Below, piece by piece: positions 25,506 to 33,519 of a stretch of DNA of 64,000 nt (positions are counted from its first letter, which is position 1; every line of letters starts with the position of its first letter). The translations under genes and the position numbers were made by a program. Location: positions 3,047,029 to 3,111,028 of the forward strand of contig NZ_CH902578.1 of the NCBI RefSeq assembly GCF_000152805.1. The letters run 5' to 3'. The notes under the pieces are model-generated. The model saw only the letters and a program-made list of their open reading frames with translations, had not been told where the DNA came from and made no database searches. This stretch comes from Maritimibacter alkaliphilus HTCC2654. GTDB taxonomy: Bacteria > Pseudomonadota > Alphaproteobacteria > Rhodobacterales > Rhodobacteraceae.

Positions 25506-25946
25506 ATGAACGTCAAGACACTCCTTGCTTCCGCCGCTCTGGCCACGGCCGCTTTCGGCTTCGCGGCCCATGCCGAGTCGGACAACCCGACCATTCAGGC
25601 GCGGCAGCAGGCGATGAAAACCATCGGCCAGAATTTCAAAATCGTCGGCGACACGGCCAAGGGCACGATGGAATTCGACGCGGCCGCCATTCAGGCCGCT
25701 CTCACCACGATCTCCGAAACGGCGGCCACGGTGCCGACGTTGTTCGAAGAAGAAGTGGTGGACGCCGAAAGCGATGCGTCGGACGACATCTGGGCCAATT
25801 GGGACGATTTCGTGAGCAAGGCCGAGGCGCTTCAGGCCGCGGCGGCAGATGCGTCCGGCATGGTGTCGAGCGCGGATGATCTTGGTGCGGTGATGGGCTC
25901 GGTCGGCGGGGCCTGCGGCGCCTGCCACAAGCCCTACAAGCTGTAA
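25506..25946 (+). CDS. Cytochrome c' / c-556 family protein
   Basis: A 146-residue periplasmic cytochrome. A signal peptide (MNVKTLLASAALATAAFGFAAHA) is followed by a four-helix-bundle domain and a C-terminal haem site CGACHKPY (CxxCH), the class II arrangement. Family members take part in NO binding or electron transfer. AAAGGGAAATCCAG precedes the ATG. It is monocistronic and divergent from imuB. Confidence 0.92.
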   Translation: MNVKTLLASAALATAAFGFAAHAESDNPTIQARQQAMKTIGQNFKIVGDTAKGTMEFDAAAIQAALTTISETAATVPTLFEEEVVDAESDASDDIWANWDDFVSKAEALQAAAADASGMVSSADDLGAVMGSVGGACGACHKPYKL

Positions 25947-25997
25947 GTCTGGCAGGGCGTCCAACGGGCGCCCCGCACAGCCCTTAAGGGCAATGGA

Positions 25998-26270
25998 TCA
26001 CCCGCACCAGATGCGGGTGATGACCTCGTTCTCGTCCAGATCGACGTTAAGGCGGTTTTCCAGATAATCCCGTGTCACCGCATCGCCGGGCCGGATGATC
26101 CGAAGGTCCGGCCATTCGATCCGCGTGTTGGCATAGGGCTGGCCGACGAACTCCTGAAATGCCGGAGCCGGGCAGACGCCCAATTGCCCGCTCGGATCAT
26201 AGGTCACCGTCGCCCCCTGCTCGCACGCGCCGAGCGCGAGGGCCGCGATGGCGAGCGCACCCCACTTCAT
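25998..26270 (-). CDS. I78-type peptidase inhibitor lipoprotein, copy 2
   Basis: A 90-residue predicted lipoprotein from the ATG at 26270, which overlaps the upstream TGA as ATGA. Signal [16 protein letters not shown] ends in a lipobox Cys. The mature part has a Cys-bounded inhibitor-like domain: QEFVGQPYANTR, LRIIRPGDAVTRDYLENRLNVDLDENEVITRIWCG, the closing pattern of I78 peptidase inhibitors. It is a tandem paralogue of the upstream gene and probably guards the periplasm against proteases; target unknown. Confidence 0.78.
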   Translation of the reverse strand: MKWGALAIAALALGACEQGATVTYDPSGQLGVCPAPAFQEFVGQPYANTRIEWPDLRIIRPGDAVTRDYLENRLNVDLDENEVITRIWCG

Positions 26271-26548
26271 CCGCAATAGACCTTGGTGATGATGCCCGCC
26301 TCGTCGGTGTCGATATTCAGCCGGTCCGCGCGATAATCCATGGTCACCATCGAACCGGGCTCGAGGATACGGAGATCCTTGGACCGCACGAGTTCGGGGT
26401 GGTTCGAGATGTCGTCACCGACCAGCGATTGCATCTGGTCGGCCGCGCAAAGCTGCGGTTCGGGCATGGGCGTCGATGCGACGGGAGCCTCGGTCTGGCA
26501 GGCGGTGAGCGCCAGAAGCGCGGCGGGGATAAGGGCGAATTTCCACAT
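26267..26548 (-). CDS. I78-type peptidase inhibitor lipoprotein, copy 1
   Basis: A 93-residue predicted lipoprotein starting at the ATG at 26548; upstream frame extension lacks coding character. The signal [17 protein letters not shown] ends at a lipobox Cys. The mature part reads [49 protein letters not shown], matching the same I78-like pattern as its downstream neighbour. The two genes overlap by 4 bp and probably arose by tandem duplication. Confidence 0.8.
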   Translation of the reverse strand: MWKFALIPAALLALTACQTEAPVASTPMPEPQLCAADQMQSLVGDDISNHPELVRSKDLRILEPGSMVTMDYRADRLNIDTDEAGIITKVYCG

Positions 26549-26602
26549 GCGTCCTAGATATCCGTCCTTGGCGCAGGCGCAAGGCCATGCCATTGAACGG
26601 AC

Positions 26603-26614
26603 GCGAATATTCGC
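26603..26614. promoter_or_regulatory. 12-bp palindrome upstream of formaldehyde dehydrogenase gene
   Basis: GCGAATATTCGC is a perfect palindrome located 35 bp before the dehydrogenase ATG, and just after TTGAAC (26593-26598), a possible -35 box. It is a candidate operator for the dehydrogenase gene; the regulator is unknown. Confidence 0.4.
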
Positions 26615-26648
26615 CCAAGGTAGACGAAAGCGATTAGGGAGAGTTCTT

Positions 26649-27779
26649 ATGAAAACGCGCGCCGCCGTTGCCACGCAGGCCGGTAAACCCCTTGAAATCA
26701 TGGACGTGAACCTGGCCGGGCCGAAAGCCGGCGAAGTGCTCGTCGAGATCAAGGCCACCGGCATCTGCCACACCGACGAATTCACCCTGTCCGGTGCGGA
26801 CCCCGAAGGGCTTTTCCCGGCCATTCTGGGGCATGAGGGCGCGGGGGTCGTTGTCGAGGTCGGCGAGGGCGTGACGACGGTGAAGCCGGGCGATCACGTC
26901 ATTCCGCTCTACACGCCCGAGTGTCGCGAATGCTATTCCTGCACCTCCGGCAAGACGAACCTGTGCACCTCGATCCGTGCGACGCAGGGACAGGGCGTCA
27001 TGCCGGACGGGACCAGCCGTTTCACGACGCTCGATGGCGACCCGATCCTGCACTACATGGGCTGCTCGACGTTTTCGAACCACACGGTGTTGCCCGAAAT
27101 CGCGCTCGCCAAGGTGCGTAAGGACGCGCCGTTCGACAAGATCTGTTACATCGGCTGCGGTGTGACCACGGGCATCGGCGCCGTCATCAATACCGCCAAG
27201 GTGGAGATCGGCGCGACCGCCGTGGTGTTCGGGCTGGGCGGGATCGGCCTGAACGTCATTCAGGGCCTGCGCCTTGCCGGGGCCGACATGATCGTCGGCG
27301 TCGACATCAACCCGTCGAAAAAGGAAATGGCCGAGAAATTCGGCATGACCCATTTCGTGAACCCGAAGGAGCTGGACGAGGATATCGTCCCCTATCTGGT
27401 GAACCTGACCAAGCGGCGCGGCGACCTGATCGGTGGGGCGGATTACACATTCGATTGCACCGGGAATACCACCGTCATGCGTCAGGCACTGGAAAGTGCA
27501 CATCGCGGCTGGGGTGAATCGATCATCATCGGCGTCGCGGCGGCGGGGGCCGAGATTTCGACCCGTCCGTTCCAGCTGGTCACGGGCCGCGTCTGGAAGG
27601 GCACTGCCTTCGGGGGCGCCAAGGGCCGCACCGACGTGCCGAAGATCGTAGACTGGTACATGGACGGCAAGATCGAGATTGATCCGATGATTACGCACAC
27701 CATGCCGCTCGACGAGATCAACACCGGCTTCGACCTGATGCACAAGGGCGAGTCGATCCGGTCGGTGGTGCTTTACTGA
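26649..27779 (+). CDS. frmA: S-(hydroxymethyl)glutathione dehydrogenase / class III alcohol dehydrogenase
   Basis: A 376-residue zinc alcohol dehydrogenase from the ATG at 26649 after AGGGAGAG. It oxidises S-hydroxymethylglutathione (formaldehyde plus glutathione) to S-formylglutathione with NAD. Catalytic zinc ligands are seen in TGICHTDEF and GHEGAG, structural zinc Cys residues in [15 protein letters not shown], and the NAD-binding [12 protein letters not shown]. The length is exactly typical. It is not next to an S-formylglutathione hydrolase here. Confidence 0.96.
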   Translation: MKTRAAVATQAGKPLEIMDVNLAGPKAGEVLVEIKATGICHTDEFTLSGADPEGLFPAILGHEGAGVVVEVGEGVTTVKPGDHVIPLYTPECRECYSCTSGKTNLCTSIRATQGQGVMPDGTSRFTTLDGDPILHYMGCSTFSNHTVLPEIALAKVRKDAPFDKICYIGCGVTTGIGAVINTAKVEIGATAVVFGLGGIGLNVIQGLRLAGADMIVGVDINPSKKEMAEKFGMTHFVNPKELDEDIVPYLVNLTKRRGDLIGGADYTFDCTGNTTVMRQALESAHRGWGESIIIGVAAAGAEISTRPFQLVTGRVWKGTAFGGAKGRTDVPKIVDWYMDGKIEIDPMITHTMPLDEINTGFDLMHKGESIRSVVLY

Positions 27780-27799
27780 CCCACGCCAGACGGCGTCGG

Positions 27800-27845
27800 A
27801 AAAAACGGCCGGAACCGCAGGGCGGTCTCCGGCCGTTGTCTTTCG
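27800..27845 (+). terminator. Probable terminator of the formaldehyde dehydrogenase gene
   Basis: A 9-bp perfect stem ACGGCCGGA (27805-27813) / TCCGGCCGT (27828-27836) is preceded by A6 and followed by TGTCTTT. The T tract is imperfect, so termination is probable rather than certain. Confidence 0.65.
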
Positions 27846-27870
27846 GTGAGCAGCCACTATCGGAGGACAT

Positions 27871-28656
27871 ATGACCCCCTTGGACGTCATCGAACTGACC
27901 ATAGGCGCGGTGATCGTCGTCTATGTTTTCGTCGATTTCATTTTCACCACCATCGGAACGAACGTCTATTTCTTCGTCTCCCATCGGCTTGCCCGTGGCG
28001 TGTTCGCGCTGCATCGAACGCTGCCTGACCTGCGCTGGAAATATCACGTCGTCGGTCCACTTTGCATGAGCGTCGTCGCGATCTGGTGGATCGCCGGGCT
28101 GGCAGTGGGCTGGACCATGATCCTGCATGCGCTCGAGCCCGGTATTCTGCGCCAAGGGCCGGAAACGCCGGCCTCGCTGATCGGGGCGCTGTCCCATGCC
28201 GGGCACATGCTGTCCACGGTCGGCGGCGGGATCACCAAGGCCGGGTCCATGGCGTCCGCGCTTTTGGGTGTCATGGCGGCGGTGACGGGTATGGTGGTTC
28301 TGACCCTGTCGGTCAGTTTCATCCTGTCGACGACACAGACCGTGCTGGCCGGTCGGTCGCTTTTGATGCTGACCCATGCCATTCCGCCGGAGGACGTGGA
28401 TTTCAAAAGCACGATCCTGCCCGATGTGGCGAGCCTCGTGTCCAACATCAATTCCGCCCCTTTCGCGCTGTTCTACAGCCATCCCGAGCCGGAAATGCGC
28501 CTGCCCGGCGCTCTCGCCTCCCTCTATCGCCAGACCGAAGGGGATACGCGCGCGGCGTTGGATCGGATCCTGAGCCGCATCGCGCTGGTCGAACGGCTGG
28601 ACGGTCCCGGTGATCTGGACGACTGGGCCAAACAATACGACATCGCAAGCGGGTGA
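27871..28656 (+). CDS. Membrane protein with potassium-channel-like pore segment
   Basis: A 261-residue protein. Residues about 6-35 and 62-88 are transmembrane helices. They are followed by a re-entrant-like stretch HAGHMLSTVGGGITKAG and a third helix (ALLGVMAAVTGMVVLTLSVSFIL). The layout helix-pore-helix and the TVGGG at the filter position resemble two-helix K+ channels, where the filter is normally TVGYG. The C-terminal 100 residues are soluble. Channel function is inference; no other family is recognised. Confidence 0.6.
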   Translation: MTPLDVIELTIGAVIVVYVFVDFIFTTIGTNVYFFVSHRLARGVFALHRTLPDLRWKYHVVGPLCMSVVAIWWIAGLAVGWTMILHALEPGILRQGPETPASLIGALSHAGHMLSTVGGGITKAGSMASALLGVMAAVTGMVVLTLSVSFILSTTQTVLAGRSLLMLTHAIPPEDVDFKSTILPDVASLVSNINSAPFALFYSHPEPEMRLPGALASLYRQTEGDTRAALDRILSRIALVERLDGPGDLDDWAKQYDIASG

Positions 28657-28710
28657 CGGCAGCGACCAAGTAGGATACCGAAGGCGCAGCCATACTAAGG
28701 ACAGCCCGAC

Positions 28711-29415
28711 ATGCCCGAAACCAAGCCTCTTCTCGCCGTCCTGATCGACGCCGACAATATCCCCGCCCGCTTCGCGGATGGCGTGTTGAAGGAGATCACG
28801 ACCTATGGCGAGCCTGCGCTGCGCCGCGTCTATGGCGACTGGTCCTCGCAAAGGCTTGGCCCTTGGAAATCCAAGGTGCAGGAACTGGGGATGGTCGCGC
28901 ATCAGGAAAGCGCGAATACCAAGGGCAAGAATGCCTCCGACATCGGTCTCGTGATCGACGCGATGGACCTTTTGCACACCGGGCGGTTCGACGGTTTCGT
29001 GCTCGTCTCGTCCGACAGCGACTTCACCGCATTGGCCAACCGCATCCGTGAACAGGGGCTGACCGTGATCGGGATCGGCGAAGGCAAGACGCCGGAAAGC
29101 CTGCGCAACGTCTGTTCGCGCTTCGTCATGATCGAAAACATCGTGGATGAAGAGGCCGAGAAACCCGCCGAGAAGAAAAAGGGTAAACGCGACCCGATGG
29201 ACGCGCTGCCGCTGATCTTCGGTGCGATGGCCAAGATCGATCAGGATGGCGAGTGGTTCCAGCTTGGCGTCGTCGGCCAGACCATTCAGGCCGACAATCG
29301 CGACTTCGATACCCGCAGTTACGGTCGCGCGAAATTGTCGGACCTGATCCGCGACACCAAGCGGTTCGAGATGAAGCGTGAGGGAAACCACGTCTACGTC
29401 CGTCGTCTGGACTGA
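28711..29415 (+). CDS. NYN-domain RNase-like protein with OST-HTH/LOTUS domain
   Basis: A 234-residue protein. Residues about 8-140 form a NYN (PIN-like, LabA/DUF88) nuclease domain with acidic motifs LIDADNIPAR, SDIGLVIDAMD and SSDSDFTALA. After a Lys-rich linker, residues about 165-234 form an OST-HTH/LOTUS RNA-binding unit (WFQLGVVGQTI, SYGRAKLSDLIRDTKRF). Together they suggest RNA cleavage or decay. It stands as a single gene. Confidence 0.85.
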   Translation: MPETKPLLAVLIDADNIPARFADGVLKEITTYGEPALRRVYGDWSSQRLGPWKSKVQELGMVAHQESANTKGKNASDIGLVIDAMDLLHTGRFDGFVLVSSDSDFTALANRIREQGLTVIGIGEGKTPESLRNVCSRFVMIENIVDEEAEKPAEKKKGKRDPMDALPLIFGAMAKIDQDGEWFQLGVVGQTIQADNRDFDTRSYGRAKLSDLIRDTKRFEMKREGNHVYVRRLD

Positions 29416-29435
29416 GGCCGCGACAAGCTGGACCC

Positions 29436-29478
29436 TTGAACTTGGCGGGCGCGTCGCTAGTTTGGAATCGTTCCAAAC
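29436..29478 (+). promoter_or_regulatory. mbfA promoter with Irr-type iron-control element
   Basis: TTGAAC (29436-29441), 16 bp, TAGTTT (29458-29463) form a plausible promoter. Overlapping the -10 is the perfect inverted repeat GTTTGGAA-TCG-TTCCAAAC (29460-29478), close to the iron-control element consensus TTTAGAA-N3-TTCTAAA bound by Irr. The placement would block transcription when Irr is bound. Confidence 0.7.
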
Positions 29479-29488
29479 AGGTGTGCAT

Positions 29489-30469
29489 ATGGTTCCCGGA
29501 TTCTCATTCTCCCGCCGTCGGTTCTCCGATCTGTCCGAGCAGGAAGTGCTCGCGCTCGCCATTTCCAACGAAGAGGATGACGCGCGCATCTACCGCCAGT
29601 ATGCCGAACGTCTGCGCGAGGAATATCCCTCCTCCGCGAAGGTGTTCGATGAAATGGCGGCGGAAGAGGACAACCACCGCAAATGGCTGATCGACGAGCA
29701 TGAGCGCCGTTTCGGCACGGTGATCCCCTTGGTCCGGCGTGAGCATGTGGCGGGTTATTTCCAGCGCCAGCCGGTGTGGATGATCGAAAACCTCGGGCTC
29801 GAGCGGATGCGAGCGCAGGCGCGCGAGATGGAGCGGCAGGCGGAACAATTCTACCGCAAGGCCGCCGACCGCTCATCAGATGCCGCCACGCGCAAGCTTC
29901 TGGGTGACCTCGCGGCTGCCGAGGCCGGGCACAATGACGTGGCCGGGCAGCTCGAACGCAAATACCTGTCGGGCGAGGCGCGGGAGCAGGAGGACGAAGC
30001 GGCGCATCGCCAGTTCGTCCTCACATGGGTGCAGCCGGGGCTGGCGGGCCTCATGGATGGCTCGGTGTCGACGCTGGCCCCGATCTTCGCCACCGCGTTC
30101 GCGACGAAAGACCCGCAGACCACGCTTTTGGTCGGTCTGGCGGCGGCGGTCGGCGCGGGCATCTCGATGGGCTTCACCGAGGCCGCGTCGGACGATGGCG
30201 AACTGTCGGGCCGCGGCTCTCCGGTCAAGCGCGGGGTGGCATCGGGGCTGATGACCACGCTCGGCGGTCTGGGCCACGCGCTCCCCTACCTGATCTCGGA
30301 TTTCTGGACCGCCACGATCATCGCGATCATCGTGGTGTTCGTCGAGCTTTGGGCGATCGTGTGGATTCAGAACAAATACATGGCGACGCCCTTTTTTCGC
30401 GCTACGTTCCAAGTGGTGCTGGGGGGTGCGCTGGTGTTCGCGGCAGGGGTGCTCATCGGGGGCGGTTGA
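29489..30469 (+). CDS. mbfA: Membrane-bound ferritin-like protein MbfA (ferritin-like plus VIT1)
   Basis: A 326-residue fusion from the ATG at 29489. Residues about 10-160 are a ferritin-like diiron domain with EEDDARIYRQYAERL, EEDNHRKWLIDEHE and AEAGHNDVA. The rest is a VIT1/CCC1-like membrane domain: LAGLMDGSVSTLAPIFATAFAT and GISMGFTEAASDDGE, with hydrophobic helices to the end. MbfA proteins export iron and protect against iron and peroxide stress; Irr regulation is known in rhizobia. The overlapping box here fits that. Confidence 0.9.
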   Translation: MVPGFSFSRRRFSDLSEQEVLALAISNEEDDARIYRQYAERLREEYPSSAKVFDEMAAEEDNHRKWLIDEHERRFGTVIPLVRREHVAGYFQRQPVWMIENLGLERMRAQAREMERQAEQFYRKAADRSSDAATRKLLGDLAAAEAGHNDVAGQLERKYLSGEAREQEDEAAHRQFVLTWVQPGLAGLMDGSVSTLAPIFATAFATKDPQTTLLVGLAAAVGAGISMGFTEAASDDGELSGRGSPVKRGVASGLMTTLGGLGHALPYLISDFWTATIIAIIVVFVELWAIVWIQNKYMATPFFRATFQVVLGGALVFAAGVLIGGG

Positions 30470-30482
30470 CGCCCCAGAGGCC

Positions 30483-31433
30483 TCAGACCGAGTTGACCAG
30501 TTTTCCTTCGGCGAAGAACGACAGGATGTTGTCCACCGCCAGCATTCCCATCGCCGTGCGCACCTCAAGCGTCGCGGTGCCGAGATGGGGCAGGAGCGTC
30601 ACGTTCTCCATCGCTCTCAGCGCCTCGGGCACCTCAGGCTCGTTCTCGTAGACGTCGAGCCCGGCCCCGCCGATGTCGCCCGCCTGAAGCGCGGCGATGA
30701 GCTCGGCCTCATCGACCACGTCCCCGCGCGAGATATTCACGAAGATCGCATGGTCCGGCATGGACGAGAACACCTCGCGCCCGATCAGGTGATGCGTCTC
30801 GGCCCCGCCCGGAACGGCGACGACAAGGAAATCGGCAAGCGCCGCCACATCCTCCAGCCGTTCACGCTGGCGCGCCGGAAATCCGACTTTCTTGGGCGAG
30901 CGGTTGTAGAAGATCACGTCCATGCCGAAACCGTGGTGGCAGCGTTTCGCTATCGCCTGACCGATCCGGCCCATGCCGATAACGCCCAGCGTCTTGCCGG
31001 TGACGTGCTGGCCGAGCATCTGCATCGGACCCCAGCCCTCCCACTGACCGGCCCGCACGATCCGCTCGCCTTCGCCGGCGCGCCGCGCGGTCATCAGGAT
31101 CAGCGTCATCGCGATATCCGCCGTCGCATCCGTCACCGCGCCGGGGGTGTTGGACACCGCCACCCCATGCGCCTTGGCCGCCGCCACGTCGATATGGTTG
31201 TAACCGACCCCGAAATTGGCGAGCAGCTTGCAGCGGATGTCGCCCGCCGCCTCGAACACCTCGCGCGAGAACGCGTCGCCCAGCGTCGGCAGAACCGCAT
31301 CGAAACCCGTGAGCGCCGCCAGCATCTCATCCCGGTCGAGCGGTTCGGTCGACTCCCGCAGGGTCACGTCGTGGGCGGCGCCCAGTTTGTTCAGCACGGC
31401 GTCGGGCAGGGGGCGGGTGACGAGGATCTCCAT
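30483..31433 (-). CDS. 2-hydroxyacid dehydrogenase (glyoxylate/hydroxypyruvate reductase type)
   Basis: A 316-residue D-isomer-specific 2-hydroxyacid dehydrogenase from the ATG at 31433, which shares one base with the upstream TGA. NAD(P)-binding GMGRIGQAIAKR, and the catalytic Arg (NISRG), Glu (YENEPEVPE) and His (LLPHLGTATLE) are all visible. It reduces glyoxylate, hydroxypyruvate or a similar 2-keto acid. It is third in a coupled operon after proC and csaA. Confidence 0.9.
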   Translation of the reverse strand: MEILVTRPLPDAVLNKLGAAHDVTLRESTEPLDRDEMLAALTGFDAVLPTLGDAFSREVFEAAGDIRCKLLANFGVGYNHIDVAAAKAHGVAVSNTPGAVTDATADIAMTLILMTARRAGEGERIVRAGQWEGWGPMQMLGQHVTGKTLGVIGMGRIGQAIAKRCHHGFGMDVIFYNRSPKKVGFPARQRERLEDVAALADFLVVAVPGGAETHHLIGREVFSSMPDHAIFVNISRGDVVDEAELIAALQAGDIGGAGLDVYENEPEVPEALRAMENVTLLPHLGTATLEVRTAMGMLAVDNILSFFAEGKLVNSV

Positions 31434-31771
31434 CAGAAAAGCCGCCCGCCGTTGGGCACGGATTTGTCCGGGGTGATGAGCACCACTTCGCCATCCGCAT
31501 CCGGCACGCCGAGGACGAGGATTTCCGACATGAATTTGCCGATCTGGCGCGGCGGGAAATTCACCACCGCCATGACGCCCATGCCGATCACGCTGGTCTC
31601 GGTGTAGTGTTTGGTGATCTGGGCCGAGGATTTCTTGACCCCGATCTCTTTCCCGAAATCGACCCAAAGCTTGATCGCGGGCTTGCGCGCCTCGGGAAAC
31701 GGCTCGGCCTTGACCACCGTGCCTTTGCGCACGTCGACCTTCAGGAAATCGTCAAAACTGATCTCGCTCAT
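31433..31771 (-). CDS. csaA: CsaA-like tRNA-binding domain protein
   Basis: A 112-residue protein composed of one tRNA-binding OB-fold: MSEISFDDFLKVDVRKGTVV, KPAIKLWVDFGKEIGVKKSSAQITKHY, VMAVVNFPPRQIGKFMSE. CsaA proteins act as small chaperones or bind tRNA. It is coupled to proC by a 4-bp overlap and to the dehydrogenase by 1 bp. Confidence 0.92.
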   Translation of the reverse strand: MSEISFDDFLKVDVRKGTVVKAEPFPEARKPAIKLWVDFGKEIGVKKSSAQITKHYTETSVIGMGVMAVVNFPPRQIGKFMSEILVLGVPDADGEVVLITPDKSVPNGGRLF

Positions 31772-32583
31772 GCGCCCAGTTCCTTGTCGCGCTTGATCGC
31801 GGCCTCGACCGCGCGTTCCAGAAGCGGCGGGAACCCATCGGTCTCGTTCATGAGCACTTCGAGGGCGGCTTGCGTCACACCGTTGGGCGAGGTCACGTTG
31901 ACGCGCAACTGGCCCGGGTCTTCGTCGGCGTTCTCGGCCAGATGCCCGGCGCCTGCCACGGTTGCCCTCGCCAGTTGCAGCGCCAGCTCTGGCGCCAGCC
32001 CATTCGCTTCGCCCGCCGCCGCCATCGCTTCGATCAGGTGGAAGGTATAGGCAGGCCCGCAGCCGGAAATCGCGGTCACCGCACTCATCTGGTCTTCACT
32101 CTCCAGCCGCACGACCTGACCCACGGCGGACAAGAGCGCCTCGGCCAGATCGGCGTGATCGGCACCCGCCGCGCCGTTCCCGATGATCGCGGTCACGCCA
32201 CGGCCCACGGCGGCAGGCGTGTTGGGCATCGCGCGCACGATGGGGGTCCGATCGCCCAGCATATCCTCATAGGTGGCGATGGTGATCCCGGCGGCGACCG
32301 AAACGAACAGGGTGGACCCGTTTCCCATCGCCTTCAGCGTCGGCAGCGCATCGGCCATCATCTGCGGTTTGACCGCGACCAGAACGACCGCGGGCGCAGG
32401 CGGCAGATCGGCGTTCAGGTTCAGACCCTCCAGCCCCTGCAACCATTCCGACGGTTTCGGGTCGTTCACCCAGACCGACGTGGCGGGAAGCCCGCCATCC
32501 AGCCAGCCCTTGAGCATCGCCGAGCCCATCTTGCCGCAACCCAGAAGGACCATGCCCTTCTCGCGGATGTCGTTCATGTCCAT
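31768..32583 (-). CDS. proC: Pyrroline-5-carboxylate reductase
   Basis: A 271-residue enzyme that makes proline from pyrroline-5-carboxylate. The nucleotide-binding loop LLGCGKMGSAML is at residues about 13-24, MPNTPAAVGRGVTAI in the middle, and the C-terminal P5CR signature region (GCGPAYTFHLIEAMAAAGEANGL) near the end. The start at 32583 is supported by AAGGAG nine bases upstream; a second in-frame ATG lies two codons later. First gene of a three-gene operon. Confidence 0.95.
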   Translation of the reverse strand: MDMNDIREKGMVLLGCGKMGSAMLKGWLDGGLPATSVWVNDPKPSEWLQGLEGLNLNADLPPAPAVVLVAVKPQMMADALPTLKAMGNGSTLFVSVAAGITIATYEDMLGDRTPIVRAMPNTPAAVGRGVTAIIGNGAAGADHADLAEALLSAVGQVVRLESEDQMSAVTAISGCGPAYTFHLIEAMAAAGEANGLAPELALQLARATVAGAGHLAENADEDPGQLRVNVTSPNGVTQAALEVLMNETDGFPPLLERAVEAAIKRDKELGA

Positions 32584-32652
32584 CGCTTGTCTCCTTCGTC
32601 GGCGCGGAGACTAGGCGGGCGGCACCCGGTGCGCAATGCGGATACGAAAACA

Positions 32653-32668
32653 GGGGGCCGAAGCCCCC
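32653..32668 (-). terminator. Intrinsic terminator of the YbjN-like gene
   Basis: On the minus strand a 6-bp GGGGGC/GCCCCC stem with a UUCG loop is followed by TGTTTTC. It lies 29 bp after the stop of the YbjN-like gene. Confidence 0.75.
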
Positions 32669-32696
32669 CGTCGCCGTTCATTGGAGATGAATTTCG

Positions 32697-33200
32697 TCAG
32701 GCGCGGCCGTAAGCCTCGGCCATCGCGATCTGCATGGCGGCTTCCACGCTCTTGTCGCCCCAGTTGACCAGTTGGAAGGCCGGGTAGAAGCGTTCGCAAT
32801 TCTGGACCGCCGAGGAAATCAGGCGTCCGATCTGCTCGGGCCCGGCCATCTGGCCGCCCGCGAGCACCAGGCCGTAGCGGAACACCATCAGGCGTTGTTC
32901 GTGCCAGTAGGTGAAGGCCCCGTCCCACACCATGTCGTTGGTCGCGTTGAGCGCCTCGTAGAGCATGGCGAGTTTTTCTTCGGGCGGCTCCATCTCGAAC
33001 GTCGTGATGAGCCGGAGCGTTTCGTCGTAGGGGCTCCAGGCGAGCGTGATCGAGTAGGTGCGCCACTGACCTTCGACCGCCATCGCGATCTGGTCGTCGG
33101 CCACACGGTCGAAGTCCCAGGCGTGGCTTTCCGCGAGAGTTTCGACGATGTCGATTGGATGCAGGTCTTCCGCTTCGAGATAGTGCTCGGTCGCCGCCAT
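32697..33200 (-). CDS. YbjN domain-containing protein
   Basis: A 167-residue cytosolic protein with the YbjN fold related to type III secretion chaperones: HPIDIVETLAESHAWDFDRVADDQI, WSPYDETLRLITTFEMEPPEEKLAMLYEALNATND, and the VFRYGLVLAGG strand. It carries the typical pattern but no catalytic residues. The function in free-living bacteria is unclear. It is a single gene with its own terminator and a 319-bp leader region. Confidence 0.87.
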   Translation of the reverse strand: MAATEHYLEAEDLHPIDIVETLAESHAWDFDRVADDQIAMAVEGQWRTYSITLAWSPYDETLRLITTFEMEPPEEKLAMLYEALNATNDMVWDGAFTYWHEQRLMVFRYGLVLAGGQMAGPEQIGRLISSAVQNCERFYPAFQLVNWGDKSVEAAMQIAMAEAYGRA

Positions 33201-33519
33201 GGCTTGCCCCTTCTGCTCGCTTCAGCCTTTGCGGATGCAGAAACGCAATGGCTGGTTGCCTGTACAGGGTGTGGCGTCTAGTGCGCCCCATCCCTACTAG
33301 ATATCGTGTGATATTCGTTGACTCCTGTAAAGGAGAAAGTCGAAAATCCGCTTTTTCCTAACGAATCGAGTCGCTTGAGGACTCGCGACTTGCACAAATC
33401 ACGCAATTTTTTCGAGATTTCCGGGCGTTAACCATCGTCAGGTGCGCGATTTGCAGCCGAACGGCGCGGGCCGTTCCGGCAGGTTGGTGCCGGGTCAGGC
33501 GGCGCAGCCCGCGATGCGC
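33201..33519. other. Gene-free region with alternative hairpins
   Basis: This 319-bp stretch is relatively AT-rich for the genome and has no credible ORF. It contains two mutually exclusive stems: CGAGTC/GACTCG (33367-33372 with 33380-33385) and AGTCGC/GCGACT (33369-33374 with 33385-33390). It presumably carries the promoter of the YbjN-like gene; the right part is the 3' flank of the GMC dehydrogenase gene. Confidence 0.45.
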
